This document shows, in pieces, positions 1-10,592 of a DNA stretch of 64,000 nucleotides. The notes beneath the pieces are model-generated. The model was not told where the DNA came from. It was given only the letters and a program-made list of their open reading frames with translations, and searched no databases. Origin of the DNA: Nostocoides sp. F2B08 (GTDB lineage: Bacteria > Actinomycetota > Actinomycetes > Actinomycetales > Dermatophilaceae); contig NZ_WESE01000009.1 in the NCBI RefSeq assembly GCF_009184895.1, positions 182,678 to 246,677 on the forward strand, given 5' to 3'. Numbering within the stretch: the first letter of the stretch is position 1; each line of letters starts with the position of its first letter. The translations under genes and the position numbers were made by a program.

Positions 1-2013
<2,013 letters not shown>

Positions 2014-2063
2014 GCTCGATCATCCTCGTTCCGCGCCGGGAGCCGCGCGAGAGCCGCACAGCC

Positions 2064-2085
2064 CTACAACTACGAACTGTAGTAC
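2064..2085. promoter_or_regulatory. Dyad operator candidate between the oxidoreductase operon and the antiporter gene
   Basis: The sequence contains nested inverted repeats: ACTAC(2069-2073)-GAACT-GTAGT(2079-2083) and CTACA(2064-2068)/TGTAG(2078-2082). It lies 51 bases upstream of the minus-strand operon start and 69 bases upstream of the plus-strand antiporter start. TACTACA/TGTAGTA-type dyads are typical of BlaI/CopY-family repressors; the match here is partial, so the regulator is a guess. Confidence 0.35.
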
Positions 2086-2153
2086 ATCGGCGTCCATGTC
2101 CGACCCCGCACCCGTTGTCCCGATGGCGGCGCCCGACAGGGGAGAATCGCCCC

Positions 2154-4043
2154 GTGGAGCTCGCCGTCCTTCTCGTCTCGATCATCGCCACGGTGATCGC
2201 CGTGACGAAGGCGTGCGAGCACGTCCCCGTCCCGCCTCCGCTCGCGCTGCTCGGCGTGGGGGTGTTGGGGTCCTTCCTGCCGTTCGTCCCCGAGGTCACG
2301 CTGACGCCCGAACTCGTCCTGTTCGGGATCCTGCCGCCGCTGCTCTACAGCACCGCGATCACGACATCGCTCTACGACGTCGCCGCGCATCGCGTGACGA
2401 TCGTCAGCCTCTCCGTCGGCCTGGTCCTGTTCACCGCCCTGGGCGTCGCTCTCGTCGTGTATGCGATTCTCCCGGTCCCCTTCTCCCTCGCCTTCGCGGT
2501 GGGGGCCATCGTGGCCCCTCCCGACGCGGTGGCGGCGACCGCCGTCGCACGCAGGATCGGCCTGCCGAGACGGATCACGACGATCCTCGAGGGTGAGTCC
2601 CTCGCCAACGACGCGATCGCGCTCGTGTCGCTGCGGACGGCCATCGCGGTCTGGGTGGCCACGTCCACCCTCGGAGAGGAAGAGACCCTCCAGTGGTGGA
2701 CCCCGGTCGGGGACTTCGCCTGGGCCGTCGTCGCCGGCATCGGGATCGGCCTGCTCACCTCGGTCGTCATCGGGGCGGTGCGGCGACACATCCACAACCC
2801 GGCGATGGACACCGCGCTGTCCTTCGTCGTGCCGTTCGCGGCCTACGTTCCCGCCGAGCAGGTAGGCGGTTCCGGGGTGCTCGCGGTCATCGCCTGCGGA
2901 CTCGTCCTCGCTCACCGGGCCCCGGTCCTGCAGTCGGCGGCGTCGCGGATGTCGGAGCGGACCAACTGGGCGGCCATCACGTACATCCTCCAGAACGCCG
3001 TGTTCCTCCTCATCGGGCTCCAGATGGCCACCATCCTGCGGGCCGTCGAGGCCGGCGGGCTGACGGTGACCCGAACGGTCGTCCTCGGACTGGTCGTGCT
3101 GGCCACCGTCCTCGTGCTTCGTCCGATCTACATCTTCCCCATGGGCCGCATCTCCCGGCGTTTCGACGGGGACGCCGAGCGCTACTCCGACTGGCGGGAG
3201 CTGCTCGTCTCGTCGTGGTTCGGGATGCGCGGGGTCGTGACCGTCGCGGCGGCCCTGACCCTGCCTGCCGAGGTGCCGTTCCGCAACGCCCTCGTCATGG
3301 TGGCGCTCATCGTCACCGTGGGGACCCTCGTGCTCCAGGGACTCACCCTGCCCACTCTGGCCCAGCGGGTGGGGGTGTGCGCGCCCGACGCCCGCGAGGA
3401 CGCGCTCCAGGAGGCGGCGGTGCTCCAGGCCGCCTCGGCGGCAGGGATGCGGGCCATCGAGGACGAGGCGGAGGGCGACTGGTCCGACGTCGTCGACCTG
3501 CTCCGCCGCCAGTCGACCGGTCGGGCGAACCGGGTGTGGGAGCAGCTCGGCGCCGGTGGCCCCGAGGCGGACGAGACGCCGACCCAGGCGTACGTCCGGC
3601 TGCGGCTGCGCATGCTGACCGCCGAGCGGGACGAGGTGCTCCGGATCCGCGACACGGCCCAGGTGGACAGCGTCGTCCTGGACACGGTGATGCGTCAGCT
3701 CGACGCCGAGGAGGCCGCCCTGCTGTACGCGAGCGATCGGCAGGTTGCCGTGCGCGACGAGCTCGCGACCCCCTCCCGGCTCGCCGGCGAGTGCGAGCAC
3801 CTGCTCGACGAGCCGCAGCATGCCGCGCCGCTCACCCCGGAGGGCTGCAGCGCCTGCCTGCGCGAAGGCTCGACCTGGGTCCACCTGAGGCTGTGCACCC
3901 GGTGCGGCGAGGTCGGCTGCTGTGACTCGTCCGCGGGCCGGCACGCGACCCGGCACTTCGAGGAGACCGGACACCCGGTCATGCGGAGCATGGAGGCCGG
4001 CGAGACATGGCGCTGGTGCTACGTCGACGAGCTTCTCGGCTGA
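2154..4043 (+). CDS. CPA1-type Na+/H+ antiporter with C-terminal UBP-type zinc finger
   Basis: I chose the GTG at 2154 (protein begins VELAVLL, about 629 residues) because an AGGGGAGA element lies 8-10 bases upstream and the hydrophobic part starts at once. About a dozen membrane segments fill residues 1-420, with the family segments GAIVAPPDAVAATAV and EGESLANDAIALV, the latter carrying the transport Asp pair. A cytoplasmic helical part follows (about 420-545). The last ~80 residues hold a zinc-binding UBP-like finger with Cys/His ligands (CEHL, CSACL, LCTRCGEVGCCDSS, HATRHFEETGHPV). It should exchange Na+ or K+ for protons at the membrane. The finger's ligand in bacteria is unknown. Confidence 0.88.
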   Translation: MELAVLLVSIIATVIAVTKACEHVPVPPPLALLGVGVLGSFLPFVPEVTLTPELVLFGILPPLLYSTAITTSLYDVAAHRVTIVSLSVGLVLFTALGVALVVYAILPVPFSLAFAVGAIVAPPDAVAATAVARRIGLPRRITTILEGESLANDAIALVSLRTAIAVWVATSTLGEEETLQWWTPVGDFAWAVVAGIGIGLLTSVVIGAVRRHIHNPAMDTALSFVVPFAAYVPAEQVGGSGVLAVIACGLVLAHRAPVLQSAASRMSERTNWAAITYILQNAVFLLIGLQMATILRAVEAGGLTVTRTVVLGLVVLATVLVLRPIYIFPMGRISRRFDGDAERYSDWRELLVSSWFGMRGVVTVAAALTLPAEVPFRNALVMVALIVTVGTLVLQGLTLPTLAQRVGVCAPDAREDALQEAAVLQAASAAGMRAIEDEAEGDWSDVVDLLRRQSTGRANRVWEQLGAGGPEADETPTQAYVRLRLRMLTAERDEVLRIRDTAQVDSVVLDTVMRQLDAEEAALLYASDRQVAVRDELATPSRLAGECEHLLDEPQHAAPLTPEGCSACLREGSTWVHLRLCTRCGEVGCCDSSAGRHATRHFEETGHPVMRSMEAGETWRWCYVDELLG

Positions 4044-4056
4044 GCCGGCCCGCACT

Positions 4057-4113
4057 GCAGCGCACGGGTGTCTCGTCGCGTGTTTGGTGCGCTGCCCTGT
4101 GTTCGGTGCGCTG
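4057..4113. terminator. Inverted and direct repeats between convergent genes, possible bidirectional terminator
   Basis: GCAGCGCAC at 4057-4065 is complementary to GTGCGCTGC at 4087-4095. The 14-base word TGTTYGGTGCGCTG occurs at 4081-4094 and again at 4100-4113 (period 19). The position just after the antiporter stop and before the end of the convergent regulator gene suits a terminator, but the loop is long and there is no T-tract. Confidence 0.3.
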
Positions 4114-4176
4114 TAGCGCGCCGAAACCACTGCACCGGCCCGGTTCCGGAGGAACGGCCCGCCCGAGTCAGCTCCG

Positions 4177-7092
4177 TCACCAGGCCGGCTGGGCCCGGCG
4201 CAGCTCCCGCGTGGCGAAGGCGAGTGCACCTTCGACGGTGTCCGGCGGCGCATCGCCCGACTCACAGGGTCGGTGGCCGGAGGCGGCCGACGCGGCGAGG
4301 GACGCGCGTTCGGCCTCGATGCGGTGCGCCTCCAACGGGGTCAGCGGATAGTCGTGCTCCTCGCGCACCGCAGCGACGAGATCCAGCAGGCTCCGCGCGT
4401 CGCACGGTCGTCCTGATGCACCGAGCACCGCGGCCGCACCCTCGATCGCGGCCAGCTGCAGATCCAGGCCGAGCGACCGGCTGAGTTCCACCGCCTGGAG
4501 GGCATCCCCGGCGGCTCCTCCCAGGTCCCCCCGATGGGCCCGGCACCACGCGAGCTGGGTGAGAGCGGTCGCAATGCCGGGGTGGAAGGTCAGCTCCCGG
4601 AAGATGGCCAGGGACCGTTCGAGGAGCACGATCGCCTCGAACACCCGGCCCTGGCCGATCCGGACGGCGGCGAGGGTCTCGGCGGCCTCCCCGATGCCCT
4701 CGGGAGTGCGCAGTCTTTCGAAGATGCCCAGACCCCTCGTCAGGAACTCCTCGGCCTCGACGAACCGCTCCTGGGCCGCGGCGGTGAAGCCGAGGTTGTT
4801 CAGCGTGGAGGCCTCTCCCCACGAGTTGCCGGCGCGCCGCATCAGCTCCAGTGCCCGCTGGAGCTCGGCGGTCGCCTCATCGTGCTGGTTCCTGACCGCG
4901 AGGACCGCGCCGACCCGAAGGCGGAGCTCGCCCTCTCCCACCTCGTCCCCGGCCCGCTGGAATGCGGCGGCGGCCTCGTCGACGCGCGCTCGGTCGAGCA
5001 CCCAGTGGCGCCGGACCTCGAGCGCCACCTGCTCGGAGAGGACGGCGGCGAGCAACGTGTCGTCGCCGTGTCCGCGGGCTACTCGCTCCACCGTGTCGAA
5101 GTCAGCCCCAGCGGGGGCGAACGCGCCCTGCTGCAGCCCGAGCCGCGCACGCACGAGCATCAGCCAGGCCCGCAGGAGCGGGTCGGTGGGGCCGGCTGAC
5201 AGGACCCGCCGCACGAGGTGCCGGCCGGTCGTGATCTGTCCCCGCAGCCACCAGTACCCATGGACGCCGACGGCGATCCGTCCCGCCCGGTCGGGGTCAC
5301 CCTGCTCGATGCACCATCCGATGGCGGCGGCGATATCCGCCGCCTCGTCCTCGACGTGGTCGAGGCACTCCTGTTGACGCGGACCGAACAGACACCCCGC
5401 AACCTCCTCCGCGAGTCGTTCGTAGTGCCGGGCGTGCGCGTCCCGGCAGCGCGACAGATCCTCGGCCACCTCGCGGACGTACTCCTTGACCGACTCGAGC
5501 ATGCCGAACCTGGACCTGCCGTCGGCCGTCGGCCGTCGACGGACAAGGCTCTTGTTGACCAGCGAGGTCAGTGTGTCGAGCACCGACTCGGCGTCCTCGT
5601 CGGCGCAGACCTCCTCGGCCGTCGAGAGCAGCACCGGGGCGGCGAAGACGCTGAGCCGCTCGAGCAGGCGCTTCTCCGGAAGGGTGAGCAGCTCATGGCT
5701 CCAGGCGATCGCGCCTCGCAGGGTGCGCTGCCTCTCCGGAAGGTCGCTCGGTCCCCCGGTGAGCACGCCCAACCGACCCTCCAGTCGTCCGGCCAGCTCC
5801 TGCGGGGACAGCACGGCGGTGCGGGCGGCGGCGAGCTCGATGGCCAGGGGCAGGCCCTCAAGCCGACGTGCGATCTCGACCAGGGCGGGGACGTCGTCAT
5901 CGGACACGGCGAAGTCGGGACGCACGGCTCGGGCCCGCTCGCAGAACAACCGCACCGACTCGATGTCGCACAGCCGGTCGGCGTCCATGGGCCGGGCCGT
6001 ATCGGGCAGCGGGAGTGGTGCGACGGGATAGGCCTGCTCCCCGCGCACGCCCAGCACCTCTCGGCTCGTCACCAGGACCGAGACCCCGGGCGCGGTGTCG
6101 AGCAGCTCGGTCACGGTCTCCGCGGCCGCGACGACGTGCTCGAAGTTGTCGAGCACCACCAGATGCCGCTGACCGCGGGTGTACTCGGCGATCGCCACGG
6201 TCGGTCGGCGGTCCCTGACGTCCGCGAGCCCCATCGCCTCCGCGATCGCGGCGCCCACGAGACACGGGTCGTCGATCTCCGCGAGACGGACCAGCCACAC
6301 CCCGTCCGGGAACTCCGGCATGGCGAGTCGGGCCAGCCGCTGCGCGAGGCGGGTCTTGCCGGTTCCGGCCGGGCCCGTGAGCGTGACCAACCGACTCCTG
6401 CGGAGCATCGACTGCAGCTCGTCGAGCTCACACTGGCGTCCGACGAAGCTGGTGCGTTCGCGCGGGAGGTTGGTCGGCACGACGTCGGTCGAAGCCAGCG
6501 GAGGGAAGTCGAGCACGAGTCCCGGCCCCGTCAGCTGGAACAGGTGCTCGGGGTCCGAGAGGTCCTTGAGCCGATGCCGGCCCAGGTCCACTGTGGCGAG
6601 GTCCGCCGGGAACGGCGTCGCCAGTGCCCGGGTCGCGTCCGAGAGGAGGATCTGCCCACCGTGCGCCACGGCGGAGATGCGCGCGGCACGGTGCACGTCG
6701 TGGCCGACGTACGATCCGGGGCCTCGGTCCGGCGTTCCGGTGTGCAGCCCCATGCGGACCCGGATCGATACGCCCTCCGGCCACGGATGGCCGGCCAAGC
6801 CCCGTTGGGCCTCGGCCGCGGCGCTGAGCGCGTCGCGGGCCCGCGTGAAGACGGCGAAGAGGGCGTCCCCCTCGGTGCCGAACTCGTATCCGTCATGCCG
6901 ATGGATCGCATCCCGGAGGATGGCGAAGTGCTCGGCGAGCACGTCCGCGAAGGCCGAGCCGAGCCGCTCGACGAGCCGGGTGGACCCCTGCAGGTCGGTG
7001 AAGAGCAGCGTGACCGTGCCACTCGGCAGCCGGGTGTCGTGGCTGCTGAGCGCCTCGCCGACTGCGCTGGCCGCCGCGCCCACGACCCTCAT
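4177..7092 (-). CDS. Class III nucleotidyl cyclase-domain / NB-ARC-like ATPase / TPR regulator
   Basis: The 971-residue protein has three parts. Residues about 24-190 form a class III cyclase fold: LLFTDLQGS contains metal Asp33 and TEGDALFAVF contains metal Asp76. Residues about 210-480 form a STAND-type ATPase with Walker A LTGPAGTGKTRLA and Walker B HLVVLDNFEHV. The rest is TPR-like helical repeats. The cyclase looks altered: the usual substrate Lys of KTxGD is Gly72, and the Asn of NxAAR is His134 (HRAAR), while Arg138 is kept. Many actinobacterial relatives end in a LuxR helix-turn-helix; none is visible here. It starts at ATG 7092 with a GAGGG element close upstream. It is likely a signalling hub rather than a simple cyclase (inference). 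Confidence 0.85.
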   Translation of the reverse strand: MRVVGAAASAVGEALSSHDTRLPSGTVTLLFTDLQGSTRLVERLGSAFADVLAEHFAILRDAIHRHDGYEFGTEGDALFAVFTRARDALSAAAEAQRGLAGHPWPEGVSIRVRMGLHTGTPDRGPGSYVGHDVHRAARISAVAHGGQILLSDATRALATPFPADLATVDLGRHRLKDLSDPEHLFQLTGPGLVLDFPPLASTDVVPTNLPRERTSFVGRQCELDELQSMLRRSRLVTLTGPAGTGKTRLAQRLARLAMPEFPDGVWLVRLAEIDDPCLVGAAIAEAMGLADVRDRRPTVAIAEYTRGQRHLVVLDNFEHVVAAAETVTELLDTAPGVSVLVTSREVLGVRGEQAYPVAPLPLPDTARPMDADRLCDIESVRLFCERARAVRPDFAVSDDDVPALVEIARRLEGLPLAIELAAARTAVLSPQELAGRLEGRLGVLTGGPSDLPERQRTLRGAIAWSHELLTLPEKRLLERLSVFAAPVLLSTAEEVCADEDAESVLDTLTSLVNKSLVRRRPTADGRSRFGMLESVKEYVREVAEDLSRCRDAHARHYERLAEEVAGCLFGPRQQECLDHVEDEAADIAAAIGWCIEQGDPDRAGRIAVGVHGYWWLRGQITTGRHLVRRVLSAGPTDPLLRAWLMLVRARLGLQQGAFAPAGADFDTVERVARGHGDDTLLAAVLSEQVALEVRRHWVLDRARVDEAAAAFQRAGDEVGEGELRLRVGAVLAVRNQHDEATAELQRALELMRRAGNSWGEASTLNNLGFTAAAQERFVEAEEFLTRGLGIFERLRTPEGIGEAAETLAAVRIGQGRVFEAIVLLERSLAIFRELTFHPGIATALTQLAWCRAHRGDLGGAAGDALQAVELSRSLGLDLQLAAIEGAAAVLGASGRPCDARSLLDLVAAVREEHDYPLTPLEAHRIEAERASLAASAASGHRPCESGDAPPDTVEGALAFATRELRRAQPAW

Positions 7093-7166
7093 GATCCCTC
7101 GCCCATCGGTCCGCGTCCAGCACGGTGGCCGGCAGAGGGGCCGTCAGGTGGAGCCGACGTCGGAGG

Positions 7167-8063
7167 TCAGAGACGCTCGCGGCAGACGTCGATCGCCAGG
7201 TCCAGGGCCGCGGCCGAGACCTCCGGGGACATGCGCACGAGCACCTCCCGCGGCGTCCCGTCGAGCCGGATACCCACGAGGAAGGAGGTCGCTCCGGCCG
7301 ACTCGCCGAACACATGTCCGTCGCATCGGGCCGGACGGGCGGCCAGCACCACATCGACCGGCTCACCGTCGGCCGACACGGTGACACCGGGCGCCCACGG
7401 CTCGCCGACCGCCGTGAACACCGGTGTCCCCGCGACGCTCTCGATGACGTATGCGCCGCTCCCCTCCCCCGAGGGCGTCGCCGTGAGGACGAGGTCGGCC
7501 CCCGCGACGGAACCGCCCTCGTCCCGAGCTCGCACGTCGGTGAACCGCAGCTCCGCCACCGCGGCGACGTCGAGCTCGGCGCACCGTCGCTCGACCCAGC
7601 GGGTGACCACGCCGACCTCGTCGCGCACCGGCACGTCGACGGTGTGCTCCCCGACCCGGACCGCCAGCCGGCCCGGTCCGGTGACCGGGTCGCTCGCGGG
7701 ACCACCGCATACCGGATCCACGAGCGGGAGGGGGAACCGCCGCTCGCCACCGGGTGGGACCGCCCGCAGCCGGTCCGCGACCAGCGGCCGGCTCAGCCGC
7801 GGGTCGACGAGCTCGATCGACTCGGGGGCCACCTCGGCCGAGCCCTCGTTCGCGAGCACGACAGCGATCCGGTCCCGCGCGGTGTCGCGGCTGTCCTGGG
7901 TGAGCTCCGCAGTGAAGGTCGGCGATCCGACCTTCTCAACGGACTCGGCCGACTCCACTGACTCGACAGGGTCGATCTGCCCGCTCGAGCAGGCGGCCAG
8001 GGCCGCCAGCAGCGCCGGCAGTGCTGGCAGGAGGAGGCCGAGGACGCGGACCCGGAGGGGCAC
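7167..8063 (-). CDS. Predicted lipoprotein of unknown function
   Basis: The 298-residue protein begins with a signal peptide rich in Leu/Ala ending in a lipobox (LAAC, Cys about residue 25), so it should be lipid-anchored outside the membrane. A short linker contains three VES repeats. The mature part is beta-rich and contains several Cys (CGG, RRCAEL, ARCDGH, DVCRERL) that could form disulfides. I do not recognise the family. The start is a GTG at 8063 with no strong ribosome-binding site. It lies upstream of the cyclase-domain regulator on the same strand, 74 bases apart, so co-transcription is possible. Confidence 0.75.
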   Translation of the reverse strand: MPLRVRVLGLLLPALPALLAALAACSSGQIDPVESVESAESVEKVGSPTFTAELTQDSRDTARDRIAVVLANEGSAEVAPESIELVDPRLSRPLVADRLRAVPPGGERRFPLPLVDPVCGGPASDPVTGPGRLAVRVGEHTVDVPVRDEVGVVTRWVERRCAELDVAAVAELRFTDVRARDEGGSVAGADLVLTATPSGEGSGAYVIESVAGTPVFTAVGEPWAPGVTVSADGEPVDVVLAARPARCDGHVFGESAGATSFLVGIRLDGTPREVLVRMSPEVSAAALDLAIDVCRERL

Positions 8064-8161
8064 GCCGTCAGGTTAGACCGGGCGGGTCCGGGTGTCACCG
8101 CCGCGGCCCGGGGCGTGCCACCGCGGCCCGGCCGGGAGGGGCGGGCCGCCGTGGGGTCGGG

Positions 8162-8875
8162 TCACATGTGCAGCAGGCTGGCCGAACGCACGTCCTGGAT
8201 CGCGCCCTCCTGGGCTGTCTCGTCGAAGAGACCTCCCGGCAGGCCGGTCACTGTGATGTGGGCCTCCGCCGGCCGCATCGAGGCCTTGGTCCGGTCCATC
8301 GTCCAGGAGTCGCCGTAGGTGTAGCGGGAGTGCGACTTCACATTCTCCAGCGGCCCCGTTGCGGTCCACGTCGCGGTGGCACTCAACGTGACGGTCACAC
8401 CGTTGGGCATCTCCTCGCCGGTCTCCTCGTCGTAGACGACCACCATGGCCTCGCAGGTCGGGATCTCCAACGCGGCGGTGGACAGATCACGCGCGATGGT
8501 GAAGCTGAACTCCTCGCTCACGCACCACAGCTCTGCCTGGTAGGGCTCGTCTCCGGGCTCGACGCCGGGCATCATCAGGGCCATCGCCACGAAGGCCGGC
8601 TGGGGCATGCGTTCAGGCTTGACACCCTGCACGCGGTACACAGCGGTCGCGTCCGCGCCCATGACAGCGAGGACCCGCGGCACTCCCACTTCCGGGTTCA
8701 ACTCGTCGAAGTCCTCGTCGAACCAGGTGGCGTCGGCCATCATGCCGCTGAAGGTGTAGGACTCGTGGGTGGGGGCGGGCGCCCCCGTGGCACCGACCGG
8801 GACGGTGAGGATGGCCATGAGTCCTGCGACGGCCGCCACTCCGGCCCTCCGGAGCATAGTGGTGTGAATCTTCAT
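8162..8875 (-). CDS. Secreted protein of unknown function
   Basis: The ATG at 8875 was chosen because GGAGG lies 8 bases upstream. The 237-residue product has a classic signal peptide (MKIHTTMLRRAGVAAVAG, hydrophobic core, cleavage near VGATGAPA). The mature protein has two Cys (ELWCVSEE and IPTCEAM) that could pair, and a Thr/Ser-rich beta region (TVTLSATATWTATG). No enzymatic motif is seen. The gene is monocistronic by spacing, 98 bases before the lipoprotein gene and 140 bases after the carboxyltransferase gene. The family is unknown to me. Confidence 0.75.
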   Translation of the reverse strand: MKIHTTMLRRAGVAAVAGLMAILTVPVGATGAPAPTHESYTFSGMMADATWFDEDFDELNPEVGVPRVLAVMGADATAVYRVQGVKPERMPQPAFVAMALMMPGVEPGDEPYQAELWCVSEEFSFTIARDLSTAALEIPTCEAMVVVYDEETGEEMPNGVTVTLSATATWTATGPLENVKSHSRYTYGDSWTMDRTKASMRPAEAHITVTGLPGGLFDETAQEGAIQDVRSASLLHM

Positions 8876-9014
8876 GACATCCGCCTCCGATCCAACGGTT
8901 CGGGTGGCGCGCGAGGTGCGTGCCACCTCACTTCGGATGCTACGACCGCTGCCCCGCGGCGGCGGGTCATGGTGAGTCCCGTCACCCGCGGCGGCATCGT
9001 CGCGGTCGGCGGTC

Positions 9015-10592
9015 TCAGACCGGCGGGACGTCGCGGCGCTTGGCGGCGAAGTGCCGGTCGCGGTGTGCGGCGTAGCGGAACCGCTTGAGCAGCTCGTCGC
9101 GCAGGTCGGCCGGGTCGACGATGTGGTCGAGGACGAGGTCGGCGGCGAGCCGTTCCAGGTCGACGTCCTCCTCGTACTCGCGGCGCATCCGCGCGATGAA
9201 CTCCTCACGCTCGGCGTCGTCGGTGAGCGAGGCGATCTTGTTCGCGTAGACCGCGTTGACCGCCGCCTCCGGGCCCATGACGGCGATCCGTGCGGTCGGC
9301 AGTGCCAGGGTCGCGTCGGGGCCGAAGCCCGGGCCGCCCATCGCATACAGGCCGGCGCCGTAGGCCTTGCGGACGACGACGCAGATCTGCGGGACGGTCG
9401 CCGAGGAGACGGCCGAGACCATCTTGGCGCCATGCCGGATGATGCCGCCGCGCTCGACCTCGGAGCCGATCATGAAGCCCGGCACGTCCGCGAGATAGAG
9501 CAGCGGCATGGAGTATGCGTCGCACAGCCAGATGAACCGGCTCGCCTTGTCCGCGCTGTCGGTGAAGAGAACCCCGCCCTTGACCATCGAGTTGTTCGCG
9601 ACGATGCCAACGGTCTCGCCGTTCAGCCGGCCGAAGCCGACGACGAGCTCGGCCGCGAAGAGCGGCTTGATCTCGAAGAAGCTGTCCTCGTCGACGATCC
9701 CGTCGATGACGTCGTGGATGTCGAACGGCTGGCTCTCGCGCTCGGGGACGGTGGCGTCGGTGAGTGGCGCCGACGGCGGCTCGGGGTGGTAGGCCGGCGG
9801 GGCCTGTCGCCAGTTGTCCGGCACGTAGGAGAAGTAGAGCCGGGCCAGCTCGATGGCCTCGGTGTCGTCGTGGGCGAGCAGGTCCCCGACGCCGCTGACG
9901 GTGCAGTGCATCCGCGCGCCGCCCATCTCCTCGAGCGAGACCTTCTCACCGACGACCATCTCGGCCATCCGGGGGCTGCCGAGGTACATCGAGGCGTTGC
10001 CCTCGACCATGATGATGAGGTCGCAGAAGCTCGGGATGTAGGCGCCGCCCGCCGCCGAGGGGCCGAAGAGACAGCAGATCTGGGGCACCTTGCCAGAGAG
10101 CGCGACCTGGTTGTGGAAGATCCGCCCGGCACCCCGCCGGCCGGGGAACATCTCGACCTGGTCGGTGATCCGGGCACCGGCGGAGTCGACGAGCCAGAAC
10201 ACCGGCAGCTCCTCGCGCAGCGCGGTCTCGGTGGCCCGGACGATCTTCTCGACCGTGCGGGCCCCCCACGAGCCCGCCTTGACGGTCGGGTCGTTGGCGA
10301 TGACGACGACGGGCCGGTCCTCGACCGTTCCGCGGCCGGTCACGACGCCGTCGGCGGGCAGACCCGCGGCCATGGCGTTGGCGTAGCGACCGTCCTCGAC
10401 GAACGACCCCTCGTCGAGGAGCAGCGCGATCCGGTCGCGCACGTAGAGCTTGTTCTGTCCGGCGAGCTTGGCCGCGGCCCCCTCGGTCGGCGCGGCCGAG
10501 GCGCGGTGCGCCGCCTGAAGCCGCTCGCGGACGTCCTGGACCCTGGGGTCGCCCTGCGTGGTGGGCAGCCGGCCGCCACTCGTCTCGCTCAC
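9015..10592 (-). CDS. Acyl-CoA carboxylase carboxyltransferase (beta) subunit
   Basis: The 525-residue product has the two crotonase-like carboxyltransferase halves of the AccD/PccB/MccB family. The N-half contains LVDSAGARITDQVEMFPGR and FGPSAAGGAYIPSF; the C-half contains LADVPGFMIGSEVERGG and VVRKAYGAGLYAMGG. It transfers CO2 from carboxybiotin to an acyl-CoA. The GTG at 10592 overlaps the acyl-CoA dehydrogenase stop (GTGA). The segment SAGARITDQVEMFPGRRGAGRIF is closer to methylcrotonyl-/branched-chain-type carboxylases than to short AccD, which fits a role with the adjacent dehydrogenase in branched-chain or methyl-branched acyl-CoA breakdown. No biotin subunit is adjacent; the biotin carboxylase gene at 22.5 kb is a candidate partner. 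Confidence 0.88.
   Translation of the reverse strand: MSETSGGRLPTTQGDPRVQDVRERLQAAHRASAAPTEGAAAKLAGQNKLYVRDRIALLLDEGSFVEDGRYANAMAAGLPADGVVTGRGTVEDRPVVVIANDPTVKAGSWGARTVEKIVRATETALREELPVFWLVDSAGARITDQVEMFPGRRGAGRIFHNQVALSGKVPQICCLFGPSAAGGAYIPSFCDLIIMVEGNASMYLGSPRMAEMVVGEKVSLEEMGGARMHCTVSGVGDLLAHDDTEAIELARLYFSYVPDNWRQAPPAYHPEPPSAPLTDATVPERESQPFDIHDVIDGIVDEDSFFEIKPLFAAELVVGFGRLNGETVGIVANNSMVKGGVLFTDSADKASRFIWLCDAYSMPLLYLADVPGFMIGSEVERGGIIRHGAKMVSAVSSATVPQICVVVRKAYGAGLYAMGGPGFGPDATLALPTARIAVMGPEAAVNAVYANKIASLTDDAEREEFIARMRREYEEDVDLERLAADLVLDHIVDPADLRDELLKRFRYAAHRDRHFAAKRRDVPPV

Noticed and set aside
2070..4265. 731-codon minus-strand frame opposite the antiporter
   Set aside because: No recognisable domain and opposite a clear transporter; an antisense artefact of GC-rich codon thirds.
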